Assembly: GCF_945859825.1 (NCBI RefSeq)
Contig: NZ_CAMAPC010000003.1
Span: forward strand, 310,001 to 374,000
Source of the DNA: Pseudoalteromonas holothuriae
GTDB lineage: Bacteria; Pseudomonadota; Gammaproteobacteria; Enterobacterales; Alteromonadaceae
Direction: 5' to 3'
Length of the DNA: 64,000 nucleotides
Positions 26,958-36,848 of the stretch are shown here, piece after piece. The number at the start of each line of letters is the position of its first letter. Position 1 is the stretch's first letter. Both the position numbers and the translations under genes were made by a program. A model generated the notes under the pieces. The model did no database searches, was not told the origin of the DNA, and was given only the letters and a program-made list of their open reading frames with translations.

Positions 26958-29021
26958 ATGAAAGCTTGTATTTGGGTATTTCTTTCCTCGTTGTTTTTAC
27001 TTTCTTTGCCAACAACCGCAAAGCTTCCTGATGAAACATTCAGCCAGTTACGTGCACAAGTGAGTAAGGCTGGTGGTAAGTCACCATTAACAGGCATTGA
27101 CAAAATTGATCAGATAATTAACGAGCATAACCACCAGCTTGCTAAAGCACAAAAAATTAGATTGCTGTATATAAAATCATGGTATCAAATTAACGCAGAT
27201 AGGTTAGAAGCAGCAATAGAGACTCTGGCTCAAACTCGCCTAATGGCCAGAGACATAGACGAACCAGGCATTTTATATAGTTACTACAGTATTTCTGCCA
27301 GTGCTTTTGCTAACGTTGAACTATACGATTTAGCGCTGGAAAATAATTTAAAAGCGTACCAAGAAGCTCCTTTATTAAATCGCCCACAATTTATCAGCCA
27401 AACAGAGAACAATATTGGGCACGTTTATTTAAAGCTTGGCTTATTAGACGAAGCAGAGCATTATTTTCAGCGCTTTTACGACTTTGCAGTGCAAATGGAT
27501 ATGCTATCTCAACAAGCTACAGGACTGAATAATTTAGGGGAAGTCGCCTATTTAAGAGGTAAATTAGACAAAGCGCTGCAATTTCATGAGCAATCATTAG
27601 CAATTCGTAAAGCAAACGGCTATGACTATCACTTATCTTGGTCTTTATATAATTTAGGTAGAGTATATGCCAGCAAAAAAAACTTTAAACTCGCAGAGCA
27701 GTACCTCAAAGACGCGATAGTTAGTTGGCGCAATAACAACGCACTATCAAAAACGGTGCAACCCTTATTGGAGTTAGCGAGCATTTACTTAAGCCAAAAC
27801 CGCATCGATGAAGCCAATACCGCACTTGATCAAACCATCATGCTTGCGACAAAACATAACCATCTAATTCCACAACAAAAAGCTTTTAGACTACAAAGTA
27901 AGCTTAACACCCAAACTGGCAACTTAAAGCAAGCCCTACAGGCCCTTGAACAATACAACGCAGTGACTGAGAAGTTTGCTAAAAAACAAGCATCGATTGG
28001 GTTGGCATATATGGTGTCGCAAACAGAGCTACAAACTAAAGAAATAGAACTAAAAGAAGTAGAGCAGGAACACAGAATCGCCGTAGCAACATCCAATGCA
28101 CAGCGCCGTCAAGGCTGGATTATTCTAGCCAGTGCAATTGCTATAATCATCATGTCGTCTGGCTTTATATACCGACTGAATAAGCGAAAAAGCCAACTAC
28201 AAACCCTAATAGTACGTTTAGAGAACACCCAAGAAAAGCTGATTGAATCTGAAAAAATGCGAGCCATGACAACATTGGTTTCGGGAATGGCGCACCAACT
28301 TAATACCCCCTTGGGGTTAGTCATAACGGCTGACTCAACGTTAAAATCTTTAATAGAGCAACTCGCTGAGCAATTTTCAAAGCAAACTTTAACTGAAAAG
28401 CGGCTTTTACAGTTTATAAATCAAGCTAACGAACTTGCTACGTTGAGTCAAAAAAACAGTGAAAAGGCAGCAGATATGGTTCAGCGGTTTAAAATGATGT
28501 CTGCAAAATTACAAATTAGCGAACTCAGTGACTTCCCATTACTTACGTTCTTATCAGAAAATACCCACATCTTGATTACCTCTGAACATAAAAATGTTGC
28601 TTTCAACTTAAAAGGGCACAATGTAAACATCACCAACTATGCACCCGTTTTACTTAAAGTTATAGCCCAGCTTATTGAAAATTCAATTAAACACGGCTTC
28701 ACCGATACAAAAGAGCCACAAATAGATATTGAAGTTGAACAAGATGACAGCAATCAAGTCATCATTCATTACAAAGATAATGGAACGGGTATCCCGATAG
28801 ACAAACGCAAACAAGTGTTTGACCCCTTTTACACCACGCGCTTAGGAGAAGGAAGCTTAGGTTTGGGGTTAAATGTCATCTACAATTCTGTTGTGCATAT
28901 CATGAATGGGCAAGTCGAATGTATAGAGGACTCCCAAGGTGCTCATTTTGTTATTCGAATACCAAAAGGGATAGACAATAATGTGGATTTACAACCCTAC
29001 CCTATTGAAGCTCACTGTTAG
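26958..29021 (+). CDS. TPR-containing sensor histidine kinase
   Basis: A 687-residue membrane sensor. A signal-like N-terminus (1-22) is followed by a periplasmic TPR array (about 70-340; for example NIGHVYLKLGLLDEAEHYFQ and NNLGEVAYLRGKLDKALQFH), a coiled segment, one membrane helix (about 386-405) and a kinase core. The phospho-acceptor is H446 in SGMAHQLNTPLG, a variant H-box; HATPase motifs are IENSIKHGF, DNGTGIP and GLGLNVIYNSV. No response regulator gene is adjacent, so it is an orphan kinase. TPR sensors of this kind probably recognise a protein or peptide partner. Confidence 0.9.
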   Translation: MKACIWVFLSSLFLLSLPTTAKLPDETFSQLRAQVSKAGGKSPLTGIDKIDQIINEHNHQLAKAQKIRLLYIKSWYQINADRLEAAIETLAQTRLMARDIDEPGILYSYYSISASAFANVELYDLALENNLKAYQEAPLLNRPQFISQTENNIGHVYLKLGLLDEAEHYFQRFYDFAVQMDMLSQQATGLNNLGEVAYLRGKLDKALQFHEQSLAIRKANGYDYHLSWSLYNLGRVYASKKNFKLAEQYLKDAIVSWRNNNALSKTVQPLLELASIYLSQNRIDEANTALDQTIMLATKHNHLIPQQKAFRLQSKLNTQTGNLKQALQALEQYNAVTEKFAKKQASIGLAYMVSQTELQTKEIELKEVEQEHRIAVATSNAQRRQGWIILASAIAIIIMSSGFIYRLNKRKSQLQTLIVRLENTQEKLIESEKMRAMTTLVSGMAHQLNTPLGLVITADSTLKSLIEQLAEQFSKQTLTEKRLLQFINQANELATLSQKNSEKAADMVQRFKMMSAKLQISELSDFPLLTFLSENTHILITSEHKNVAFNLKGHNVNITNYAPVLLKVIAQLIENSIKHGFTDTKEPQIDIEVEQDDSNQVIIHYKDNGTGIPIDKRKQVFDPFYTTRLGEGSLGLGLNVIYNSVVHIMNGQVECIEDSQGAHFVIRIPKGIDNNVDLQPYPIEAHC

Positions 29022-29423
29022 TTGTGAATTTTATTAATAGAACAATTAGGCTAGGGTTGTATGCCCTAGAGACTGTTGAATTTTGTATATTTTAATACTC
29101 AACAACACTTTATTGGCAAGTATTAAATACTGCGTTACAAGACTAAGTTATTTCACAACTAAAAGTGGATGTCCATTGCCAATGCTGCCTCTACAAATAC
29201 TACTATTTCATTATGTTAAATTATTTGATTGGTTTTTCGCCTCAAACGTACACCACCGCGCAGAAATATCAATAACTTCATAATTAAGACCGGTTTTCAT
29301 ATTGCACATATCAAAATAAAGAATTAATCATAAAAAACAAATACTTGAATTATATAACTATGAGAATAAAATACACTCTGAGCTGGAGTTAAAACTCTAA
29401 TTTACTTTTCTTAAGGATGAAAA
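29022..29423. other. Intergenic region, no recognised feature
   Basis: 402 bp of AT-rich DNA after the TPR kinase gene. A short hairpin (TAGGC/GCCCTA near 29049-29068) may end that transcript. The 66-codon frame at 29083-29283 lacks a ribosome site and any recognisable protein pattern. Confidence 0.5.
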
Positions 29424-29735
29424 ATGAAAAAGTTACTAATTGCGATCACCGCTACACTCTCACTAAGTGCACTTGCTAATACTGAACAAGCATTATCTCC
29501 TGCAACAGAAAAAAGCATAAAAATTGTTGCTATTGGCCAAAGCGGCTGGGATCCAATTTGGCGAGAGCCTACTTGTAGCATCGAAAAAACAGATGAAGAC
29601 GCCGTAGGTAATGCATACATGATTAACCACTATGATATGTGCTTATGTCAAAATAGCAAAAAGTCTAGCTACTTAATTGAAGACACACAGCAAAACCCGA
29701 AACAAGAAGCAGTTATCTGTTATATCGAACAATAA
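29424..29735 (+). CDS. Small secreted protein, 103 aa
   Basis: Starts MKKLLIAITATLSLSALANT, a Sec signal with likely cleavage after ALA. The mature part has four Cys (PTCSIEK, MCLCQN and VICYIEQ), suggesting one or two disulfides. AAGGATG lies before the ATG. I do not recognise a family. It ends before a GC-rich hairpin (CGCTGAGC/GCTCAGCG, 29741-29762) that lacks a T-run. Confidence 0.75.
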   Translation: MKKLLIAITATLSLSALANTEQALSPATEKSIKIVAIGQSGWDPIWREPTCSIEKTDEDAVGNAYMINHYDMCLCQNSKKSSYLIEDTQQNPKQEAVICYIEQ

Positions 29736-29833
29736 CCAAAACGCTGAGCTTCGTGCTCAGCGCATGTAATAAGGCGTAATAGCTATCCTTCGGTTGCACT
29801 TTTATACTCTTTATGAACTTCAAGGAGAATACT

Positions 29834-30916
29834 ATGTGTACCAATTTTGTTATTACAGCTATTGACCTCGACACCCAAAAATCAAACTCTAATTCCAGCA
29901 TAAATGCTGTTATTGTCGGCAGAACAATGGAGTTTGGTGAACAATCTGTTGCCGATGGGCAAATTGTAATATTACCTAAAGGTGACCAACCCTACTCTTA
30001 TGGCAGTACCAATGCACATCACCAATACGATATCGTGGGTGTAAATATAAAAGATGACAAGGCGCCAGTATTAGCCAATTGCTTATCTGATGGCATGAAT
30101 GAACAAGGCCTAACATGTGGCTCGTTATGGCTGCCGGGGTCTGAATACATCACATCATCTAACTTTAAAGAAAATGGCATACCTGTTTACCTATTTAATA
30201 ATTGGGTATTAGGCAACTTTAGCTCTACTGAAAAAGTAAAACAGGCTATAACGTCGGGTGATTACCATTTTTACGAAGTTGATGGCTATCCGCTGCCGCT
30301 ACACTTTCCTATTACAGACAGTGCAGGCAAAAGCATTGTGGTAGAGTTCACATCAAGTGATGGGTTGCCAAGTGTTTATGACAATCATGTTGGTGTATTA
30401 ACTAATGCACCTACTTTTCCCGAACAGCTCGCTAATCTAAATCACATGGCTAGGTTGCATAAATTTAGCCCTTACAACCCTTCTCAAGTACAGTGCCCAA
30501 TACTTTCACCACAAGGTGAGGGATATGGCCTGTCAGGGTTACCCGGTGATCCTATCCCTGCGTCACGATTTGTAAAAACAGCTGTTTTAAAGCAATTTGC
30601 AACCGATGCACAAGCCGGATACCACATAAAAACAGCAAAAGACGCTAAAACGCTTGCCTATCACTTAATTAACTCCGTTGATTTAGCAAAAGGTGTAACT
30701 CGTTATGGCGACGCTCAAAGTAGTACTGGTAGTGACTATACGCAGTGGATTGTTGTTAAAGACCTAACCCATGGTGAGTATCAAATTCGTAAGTATGACT
30801 CACCTATTCCGTATACAATTAGCTTTGATGCGATTAAGCAACAAAACTTCACTCAAGCGCAATATATTGATGTTCCAAATAATATTGAAGCACTGCCCCT
30901 TATCACTAGCGAGTGA
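29834..30916 (+). CDS. Linear amide C-N hydrolase (choloylglycine hydrolase/penicillin acylase type)
   Basis: A 360-residue Ntn hydrolase. I chose the ATG at 29834, preceded by AAGGAG, because it makes Cys the second residue (MCTNFVITA); removal of Met exposes this Cys as the catalytic nucleophile. The Arg in VGRTMEFG and the Asn in LTNAPTFPEQ match the family's conserved positions. Members hydrolyse bile-salt amides, penicillin V or N-acyl-homoserine lactones; the substrate here cannot be read from sequence, and in a marine bacterium lactones or other N-acyl amides are more likely than bile salts. No signal peptide, so cytoplasmic. Confidence 0.9.
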   Translation: MCTNFVITAIDLDTQKSNSNSSINAVIVGRTMEFGEQSVADGQIVILPKGDQPYSYGSTNAHHQYDIVGVNIKDDKAPVLANCLSDGMNEQGLTCGSLWLPGSEYITSSNFKENGIPVYLFNNWVLGNFSSTEKVKQAITSGDYHFYEVDGYPLPLHFPITDSAGKSIVVEFTSSDGLPSVYDNHVGVLTNAPTFPEQLANLNHMARLHKFSPYNPSQVQCPILSPQGEGYGLSGLPGDPIPASRFVKTAVLKQFATDAQAGYHIKTAKDAKTLAYHLINSVDLAKGVTRYGDAQSSTGSDYTQWIVVKDLTHGEYQIRKYDSPIPYTISFDAIKQQNFTQAQYIDVPNNIEALPLITSE

Positions 30917-30932
30917 TCGTAGCCCGCTAAAC

Positions 30933-30957
30933 AGACCGCTTTAATGCGGTCTATTTA
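30933..30957 (+). terminator. Terminator-like hairpin after the amide hydrolase
   Basis: AGACCGC and GCGGTCT pair around a six-base loop, followed by ATTTACT, a weak U-tract. Confidence 0.6.
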
Positions 30958-30981
30958 CTGTTCAATTACATGGCGATTTAT

Positions 30982-31319
30982 GAGATATTCCAAACACAAG
31001 CAAAACAGGCACGCTCACAGGTATTAATTACACATCTGCAAGCTACCCAGACTATTTTGGTGAGATTGTTGAGTTGTGTTTTTATCGGGCATATAACAAT
31101 AATCCCTTTAAGTGCGAGCCGATTACTCCAAGCTTCACGGGGGAGGTGACAGTATTTAATGGTGAGAGCTTCAAGCCCGGTATTCAAATATCAATTGTTC
31201 ATAGAGTTGACGTAGCAGACTCTTTCCATTATTCGACACCACATAGAAAACTCCTTTGTTTTAGTGTAACGGAAGTTCTACTCATAACTGCTCCGACTTT
31301 TCGGGGGGATTACATATAG
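30982..31319 (+). pseudogene. Orphan coding-like fragment without a start
   Basis: After a TGA at 30979 the frame stays open for about 112 codons and reads like protein (TLTGINYTSASYPDYFGEIV, then ELCFYRAYNNNPFKCEP and FTGEVTVFNGESF), but there is no ATG with a ribosome site. It may be the 3' piece of a decayed gene. The last third changes character. I do not recognise a family. The surrounding gap (30917-31619) otherwise contains terminators and a stretch (31490-31540) weakly resembling repeat B. Confidence 0.3.
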
Positions 31320-31543
31320 GATTAGCTCATAAATAGTCTTTATTTAAAAGTGTGATCCTGCCCTGAGTCCAAGCCCTGATCCTGTGGACCATTTATCGTC
31401 ACACGAATATTATCTAATCGAAACTCAACAGTACATTCTTAGCATAAGTTGGGCATAAAACATAAGCGTATTAATTAAAGAGAAATATAAGTTCATACTT
31501 TTAGATCAAGGTAAAACTCGTGATTTTGCCCTGTATAATAATG

Positions 31544-31586
31544 AAAGAGCACTGTAATGTTAACACATCACAGTGCTCTTTTTATC
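31544..31586. terminator. Intrinsic terminator, possibly bidirectional
   Basis: AAAGAGCACTGT and ACAGTGCTCTTT form a 12 bp stem with a long loop, followed on the plus strand by TTTATC. It lies 34 bp past the stop of the minus-strand lipoprotein gene, where its minus-strand tail (TTTCATTATTAT) may also work. Confidence 0.75.
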
Positions 31587-31619
31587 TTTAGACTATTCAT
31601 CATGAATAACCATGCGTAT

Positions 31620-32813
31620 TTAGTTGCGATAAAGTGAACATGAGTAGTGCCCAACTAAATTGCCATCATTAGAACTGAAAAGTGGCACCTGATCGGTTTC
31701 TTTCAAATGCTCATAATCGCGCTCTGAGAGTTTGCCTTGTACAAATGATTGTGTCCTAAACACCTCACAAGTATCTGCCTCAATTGTCGGTTTTGTTGGC
31801 ATACTGTAAACACAAGATACATTTTCATTGTTAGTATTGCCACTGATCTCAAAATGAGCCTCACTGTTGGCATCATTCAGTTTATAATGCAACTGTGTTT
31901 TTCCAGACTCTAAAGCGCTAGGTACACTATCAACTGTAGTTAAATTAGTGGCAACAATATCCGTATTGAGTAATTTTCCACTATCGGCTTTTACATTAAT
32001 GTTCAGTACAACAGAGTGCTTATTATCAGGCAGTGTTCGGTCGCCATGCGTAGCATAGCACGCCAAAGCGTTGGTGCTTTGCATACACTGCGTCCATGTT
32101 GATGATGCTTTTTCGCTCGCTGTGTGCAGTAGAACATGAGATGACTTACTGTCTGCAAAATTGATGTCATCACCGGAGCAATGAGCGGCTCTCCATTCAT
32201 CTAAATCAACGTTGTTATCATCTAGTGAAAAAATATTGCTAACACTTTTTGCAAAGTCGTGATCCTGTAGTGATGGAGCACTACATAACCATTTTTTAAG
32301 TGCTATTTTCGACTCAAAATTCATCGTTTGCTTATAGGTGTCCAAAACGCTACGAGCCAACTCAACATTACAACTGTCGTAGCTACTTTGCGCTTGAACC
32401 GCTCGCTTTACTGTAATGCTAAACGTATCCTTTGCTTCACCACCTTTGTCATCCCTAACAAGCAGTTCTAATTCAAGTGTTGTATCAGCATCCAGTACGG
32501 GGGCGGTAAAAGAAGCATTAGCTTGGTTTTTATCTCGGATGGTCACGGCATAACCTGATTTTTGTGACCATTGATAGTTTGTTACGGTCCCATCTGGGTC
32601 ACTTGCTGAACTGGTCATGTATACTTCAGCACCAGATTCTATTTCAGTAACAGCAGATATGATAACATTAGGTAATTGATTTTTTGCTTTCTTTACTGTG
32701 TTATCAGTAGCGCCACCACTGCCGCTACCACCGCAAGCTGATAACAATGTCATTAAGGCAGCAGTAAAAACAGTGATAGATAGGGGAGTTTTATTTTGGT
32801 TTATATGATTCAT
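31620..32813 (-). CDS. Lipoprotein with PKD-like domain
   Basis: A 397-residue surface lipoprotein (lipobox LLSAC, then a Gly/Ser-rich linker GGSGSGG). Residues about 50-138 form a PKD/K319L-type Ig domain (SSASDPDGTVTNYQWSQKSG, and LVRDDKGGEAKDTFSITV). The C-terminal 250 residues carry about eight Cys, which suggests disulfide bonding, and match no family I know. Likely exposed on the cell surface and involved in contact or binding. It stands alone, with a terminator downstream. Confidence 0.82.
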   Translation of the reverse strand: MNHINQNKTPLSITVFTAALMTLLSACGGSGSGGATDNTVKKAKNQLPNVIISAVTEIESGAEVYMTSSASDPDGTVTNYQWSQKSGYAVTIRDKNQANASFTAPVLDADTTLELELLVRDDKGGEAKDTFSITVKRAVQAQSSYDSCNVELARSVLDTYKQTMNFESKIALKKWLCSAPSLQDHDFAKSVSNIFSLDDNNVDLDEWRAAHCSGDDINFADSKSSHVLLHTASEKASSTWTQCMQSTNALACYATHGDRTLPDNKHSVVLNINVKADSGKLLNTDIVATNLTTVDSVPSALESGKTQLHYKLNDANSEAHFEISGNTNNENVSCVYSMPTKPTIEADTCEVFRTQSFVQGKLSERDYEHLKETDQVPLFSSNDGNLVGHYSCSLYRN

Positions 32814-33333
32814 TAGAGTCGAATATCCTTATTGTCTTAAAAAGCTCAAGCAACCCAGTAATCAATTATGGGGTAAACATTGCCGAGTCGACGTATTCCT
32901 TAGTACCCTATTTTAAAACACAATTTCGTTACATTCAATTCACGATTTGATTTTTATCTGTTTTTAAGCTGATATGGTTGCTTTACTAGCTCTATCAAAC
33001 TTGACATGAACTACGCGTACTCGTTTGGTGCACACTGCTAGGCCGCTTAAGTAATCAAATTTAAAATCTTTAAAGCTAAAAATGAGTCGATTCAATACAG
33101 CCTTTAACGAGATTGAAGTGTTTATAAAAACAAAATTTAAACCTTGTCTGAACTACTACAAATATTGTTGTAACATCATGCAATTTTGTCGTTTTTAAGG
33201 TATTGCAATACCAGAGTAAGCCATATGTGGGGCTATTTACGTAATATTCCAAAATATATCTATTTGGCTATAACTTCATTGACTCAATATCATAGGTACT
33301 ACCCCCCCTACTAGTACATAATATAAATAATAT
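32814..33333. other. Intergenic region, no gene seen
   Basis: About 520 bp between the lipoprotein start and the aldolase terminator. It is AT-rich with scattered stops in all frames. I see no repeat, RNA gene or clear operator. Confidence 0.5.
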
Positions 33334-33365
33334 CTTATTGTTAGCCTGTAAGGGCTAACAATAAG
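33334..33365 (-). terminator. Long terminator stem overlapping the aldolase stop
   Basis: CTTATTGTTAGCC and GGCTAACAATAAG form a perfect 13 bp stem with a six-base loop. The right arm contains the last codons and the stop of the threonine aldolase gene. On the minus strand the stem is followed by ATATTATTTAT. Confidence 0.65.
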
Positions 33366-34365
33366 AAGTAAGCGCGCTTATTAATTTATCTATACCATCA
33401 CGGGTAATGTCTTTGTGCGTTACAAAACGCATGCCTTGATAGCCCGGTGTAATAACGATCCCCTGCTTTTTTAGTTGTTCACTGATACTCTGAATATCCA
33501 GTTGTTCATCAATATCAACAAACACAATATTGGTATGAACACGATAGGCTTGCGTACTAAAACCGGGCAGCAAGTCTAATTGATTAGCAAGGTATTGTGC
33601 ATTATCATGATCTTCAACTAGGCGGCTAACATTATGTGTTAACGCGTATTGCCCTGGCGCAGCCAAAATACCAGCTTGACGCATACTGCCACCTAACATT
33701 TTACGTAAACGCCGTGCTTTTTTAATAAAAGCATTGCTTCCCAGTAATAACGACCCGACTGGTGCCCCTAACCCTTTTGAAAGGCAAATAGTCATAGAAT
33801 CAAAATGCTGGCTAATTTCTTTAATATCTACATTTAATGCAACAGCGGCGTTATACACTCGCGCACCATCTAGATGCAGTGCTAATTGATGTTTTATAGC
33901 AAAAGAGCGTGCTAGCGCTAAATACTGTAAGCTCAGTACTTTTCCACCGATGGTATTTTCTAAGCTCAAAAGCTTTGTACGTGCAAAATGGCTATCATCA
34001 GGTTTAATGGCTTTTTCTAGTTTTTTTAAACACAGGCTACCATCAGCTTCGTTTTCTATTGGCTGTGGCTGCACTGAGCCAAGGACGGCAGCACCACCAG
34101 CTTCGTAACGGTAGTTATGCGCGTTTTGACCGCACAAATACTCATCACCGCGCTCGCAATGGCTTAGAATCGCCAACAAGTTTGCCTGTGTACCAGAGCT
34201 AACAAATATACTCGCTTCAAAACCGTGGCGCACAGCAGCCCAATGCTCTAATTCATTTACACTGGGGTCATCCCCATAAACATCATCACCGACTTGGGCA
34301 TTGCTCATGAGCAAACGCATTTGCTGACAAGGCTGCGTGACGGTATCTGAACGAAAATCTATCAT
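33355..34365 (-). CDS. ltaE: Low-specificity L-threonine aldolase
   Basis: A 336-residue PLP enzyme of fold type I. It starts MIDFRSDTVTQPCQQMR, the family signature; QVGDDVYGDDPSVNELE, SSGTQANLLAI and HLDGARVYNAAV follow, and the PLP lysine sits in CLSKGLGAPVGS. It cleaves L-threonine or allo-threonine to glycine and acetaldehyde. It lies 12 bp after the amidohydrolase gene on the same strand, so the two probably share a transcript. Confidence 0.94.
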   Translation of the reverse strand: MIDFRSDTVTQPCQQMRLLMSNAQVGDDVYGDDPSVNELEHWAAVRHGFEASIFVSSGTQANLLAILSHCERGDEYLCGQNAHNYRYEAGGAAVLGSVQPQPIENEADGSLCLKKLEKAIKPDDSHFARTKLLSLENTIGGKVLSLQYLALARSFAIKHQLALHLDGARVYNAAVALNVDIKEISQHFDSMTICLSKGLGAPVGSLLLGSNAFIKKARRLRKMLGGSMRQAGILAAPGQYALTHNVSRLVEDHDNAQYLANQLDLLPGFSTQAYRVHTNIVFVDIDEQLDIQSISEQLKKQGIVITPGYQGMRFVTHKDITRDGIDKLISALTSYC

Positions 34366-34377
34366 CTTGCATTATCC

Positions 34378-35688
34378 CTATCGTTGGTGTTTATAAACAA
34401 CGCCATTTTTCATTACAAAAGAGACCTTAGACAATGCCGTAATATCATTTTCAGGGTTTGCTTTTAACGCAATAATATCAGCGTACTTGCCCACTTCTAA
34501 TGATCCTAAATTAGTCTCCTGACCAAGTAACTTAGCAGCATTACGTGTTGCACTAACCAGCACTTGCTTTGGCGTCATACCGTAGTTGACCATCAATTGT
34601 GCTTCTTTGGCATTATCACCATGGCGTGACACGCCAGAGTCAGTGCCAAACGCAATATTTACATTATTCTGTAATGCGCTGCGAAACGCGTTCTCCATAA
34701 GAGGGGCTACTTTTCGCACTTTATCTGCAACGGCCTTCGGCATATTTGGATTATTTAACACCTCTTTTGAAACCGTGTGACCAGCCAATAGCGTTGGCAC
34801 TAAATAAGTACCGTGCTTCTTAAACAGCACGATTGACTCTTCATTCAAATACGAGCCGTGCTCAATTGAGTCTACACCCGCACGAATAGCAGCATTAACA
34901 CCTTGTGTACCATGCGCATGTGCCGCGACTTTGCGACCAAGATTATGCGCAGTTTGAACAATAGCGGTAAGTTCATCATCTGTTAGCTGTTGATTTACAC
35001 CTGCAGCCGTATTGCTCAATACCCCACCGGTTGCCGTTATCTTAATAACATCAGCGCCATATTTAATTACTTCACGAACAGCACGTTGACAATCGTCAGC
35101 GCCATCACAAATACCCAGGCTAGTATTCATTGTTTCAATAACATTGCGTCTATAACCGTGCATATCCGCATGCCCACCAGTTGCTGAAATAGCATTACCT
35201 GATGCGAATATGCGTGGCCCAGCTATTGTTTGCTTTTCGATTGCACGTTTAAGTGGGAATATAACTTGATAATTAGCGCCTAAATCTCTGACTGATGTAA
35301 AACCTGCATCCAGTGTTTTTTGCAAATAAGGGATTGCTTTTAGCGCGTAGTCGGCATCATCTTGCGTAAGCCAAGCATGCGGATTTGTCTTTGTATCTCG
35401 CTCAAATGTCATATGCACATGCATATCTATCATGCCTGGCATCACATAATATGCTTTTAGGTCATAAGTTTTAACACCCTCAAACCCCAACTTTTCAACT
35501 GACTGGTAGCCACTATAAATAGCAGACACGCGACCATTTTCGAGTACTAAAGTTTGCTCGGTTAGTGCATCAGCTTCCGGTTTAATAAGTACTTTTCCGG
35601 CATGAATAACACCATCAACCTGCGCTAATGCAGCAAGGTGAACGAATAACGCTCCAAAAAATACAGCGATCCTCTTTGTTTTTTTCAT
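34378..35688 (-). CDS. Exported metal-dependent amidohydrolase
   Basis: A 436-residue amidohydrolase-superfamily enzyme with a signal peptide (MKKTKRIAVFFGALFVHLAA, cleavage near ALAQ). I chose the ATG at 35688, preceded by TGGAG; six more codons upstream are possible. Metal ligands are visible: MIDMHVHMTF, the Lys in DVIKITATGG, His in AAHAHGTQG and EHGSYL, and Asp in FGTDSGVSR. The set resembles imidazolonepropionase-like and Xaa-Pro/Xaa-Arg dipeptidase members that cleave dipeptides in the periplasm. The downstream aldolase could use released amino acids, which is inference. Confidence 0.88.
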   Translation of the reverse strand: MKKTKRIAVFFGALFVHLAALAQVDGVIHAGKVLIKPEADALTEQTLVLENGRVSAIYSGYQSVEKLGFEGVKTYDLKAYYVMPGMIDMHVHMTFERDTKTNPHAWLTQDDADYALKAIPYLQKTLDAGFTSVRDLGANYQVIFPLKRAIEKQTIAGPRIFASGNAISATGGHADMHGYRRNVIETMNTSLGICDGADDCQRAVREVIKYGADVIKITATGGVLSNTAAGVNQQLTDDELTAIVQTAHNLGRKVAAHAHGTQGVNAAIRAGVDSIEHGSYLNEESIVLFKKHGTYLVPTLLAGHTVSKEVLNNPNMPKAVADKVRKVAPLMENAFRSALQNNVNIAFGTDSGVSRHGDNAKEAQLMVNYGMTPKQVLVSATRNAAKLLGQETNLGSLEVGKYADIIALKANPENDITALSKVSFVMKNGVVYKHQR

Positions 35689-35802
35689 TATTTTTCTCCA
35701 TATCAACGATATGATATCAATACCACATTATTCTCTGTAACTGACTCAATTTGCGGTCAATCAACACCACGCTCTGTTCTTTTGTACCTTTTATCCTCAT
35801 AA

Positions 35803-36690
35803 TCACGCTCCATTGCGACATAAGTCTCGTAGCCGCTCAATAAACATCTGCGCAGCTATACCTAATCGGTCGCCATCTTGAAAGACTAAAAATAGTGAAC
35901 TGGTACGAATTGCGCTATAAGTCAAAGGCAAGCGCACTAGCTTGGCGCTTTCTAGCTCGCTCGCAATGGCACTCAAAGGCAACCAAGCAAACCCTAGCCC
36001 TTGTGAAATCACATCTATTGAAGTGCGTAAGTGACTCACGGTCCAACGCTGTTCAGCTTCTAACCAACCTGAATCTGAACGTTTATGATATGCAGAATCT
36101 CTAATCACGATTTGTCGAAAAGACTTCAAATCCTCAAGTTCAAGCTGTCGATTAAGTTGCTGTAAAGGATGAAAGGGGCTAGAAACCGCGACAAAGTCGA
36201 TAGTGCATAACTGCTCACTCACTCCGTTTGCAAGACTAATAGGTGAAATGGCTACATCTGCTTGATTACTTTCTACCAATTCGTGTGCGCCGCTTAAAAT
36301 AGACTCAAATAACTCGATGCGCAATAAAGGATATGATTTAGATGTTGCCTCAAGTGCCTGATAAAGTATATTTTTGTCAAAAACTTCATCAACTGCAATA
36401 CGCAGCGATGCTTCTACACCAGCACCAAGCGTATAACCCACGGCTTCCACTTTTTGAGCTTCATCTAGCAGGTAGTTAGCACGTCTGAGTAACATTTCAC
36501 CAGAGTCTGTTAACTTCGTTTTTCTGCCTTCTACATAAAATACTTTAACCCCTAACAACTGCTCAATTTTACTCACTGCAGTGTGAATACTCGACTGACT
36601 CTTGTGTATTTGCTCAGCCGCTTGGTTAAACCCACCATGCTCGGCCACCATACGAAACATTCGCCATTGTTCAAGTGTAATTCTTAACAT
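35803..36690 (-). CDS. LysR-family transcriptional regulator
   Basis: A 295-residue LysR protein. The N-terminal helix-turn-helix is MFRMVAEHGGFNQAAEQIHK, then SQSSIHTAVSKIEQLLGVKV and FYVEGRKTKLT; the effector domain fills the rest. I chose the ATG at 36690 because the extension to 36729 lacks a ribosome site. It is divergent from a flavodoxin-like reductase gene, the usual target layout for LysR proteins, and 115 bp downstream of it on the minus strand begins the amidohydrolase gene. Confidence 0.9.
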   Translation of the reverse strand: MLRITLEQWRMFRMVAEHGGFNQAAEQIHKSQSSIHTAVSKIEQLLGVKVFYVEGRKTKLTDSGEMLLRRANYLLDEAQKVEAVGYTLGAGVEASLRIAVDEVFDKNILYQALEATSKSYPLLRIELFESILSGAHELVESNQADVAISPISLANGVSEQLCTIDFVAVSSPFHPLQQLNRQLELEDLKSFRQIVIRDSAYHKRSDSGWLEAEQRWTVSHLRTSIDVISQGLGFAWLPLSAIASELESAKLVRLPLTYSAIRTSSLFLVFQDGDRLGIAAQMFIERLRDLCRNGA

Positions 36691-36848
36691 GCTGTTGCAC
36701 TTTCCTATAATTATCTTGTAGATACGCATTTAGTAAAACATATCGATGTCAGTGGGTGAAAGTTTTTCTGGCTATATTAAAATTAAAAAACACTTTACCT
36801 CAACTTAGCTTGAGCTTTTACGCTTTAAGCACTTTCAAAGGAGTATTT

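Noticed and set aside
29083..29283. 66-codon open frame after the TPR kinase
   Set aside because: No ribosome site or recognisable protein pattern.
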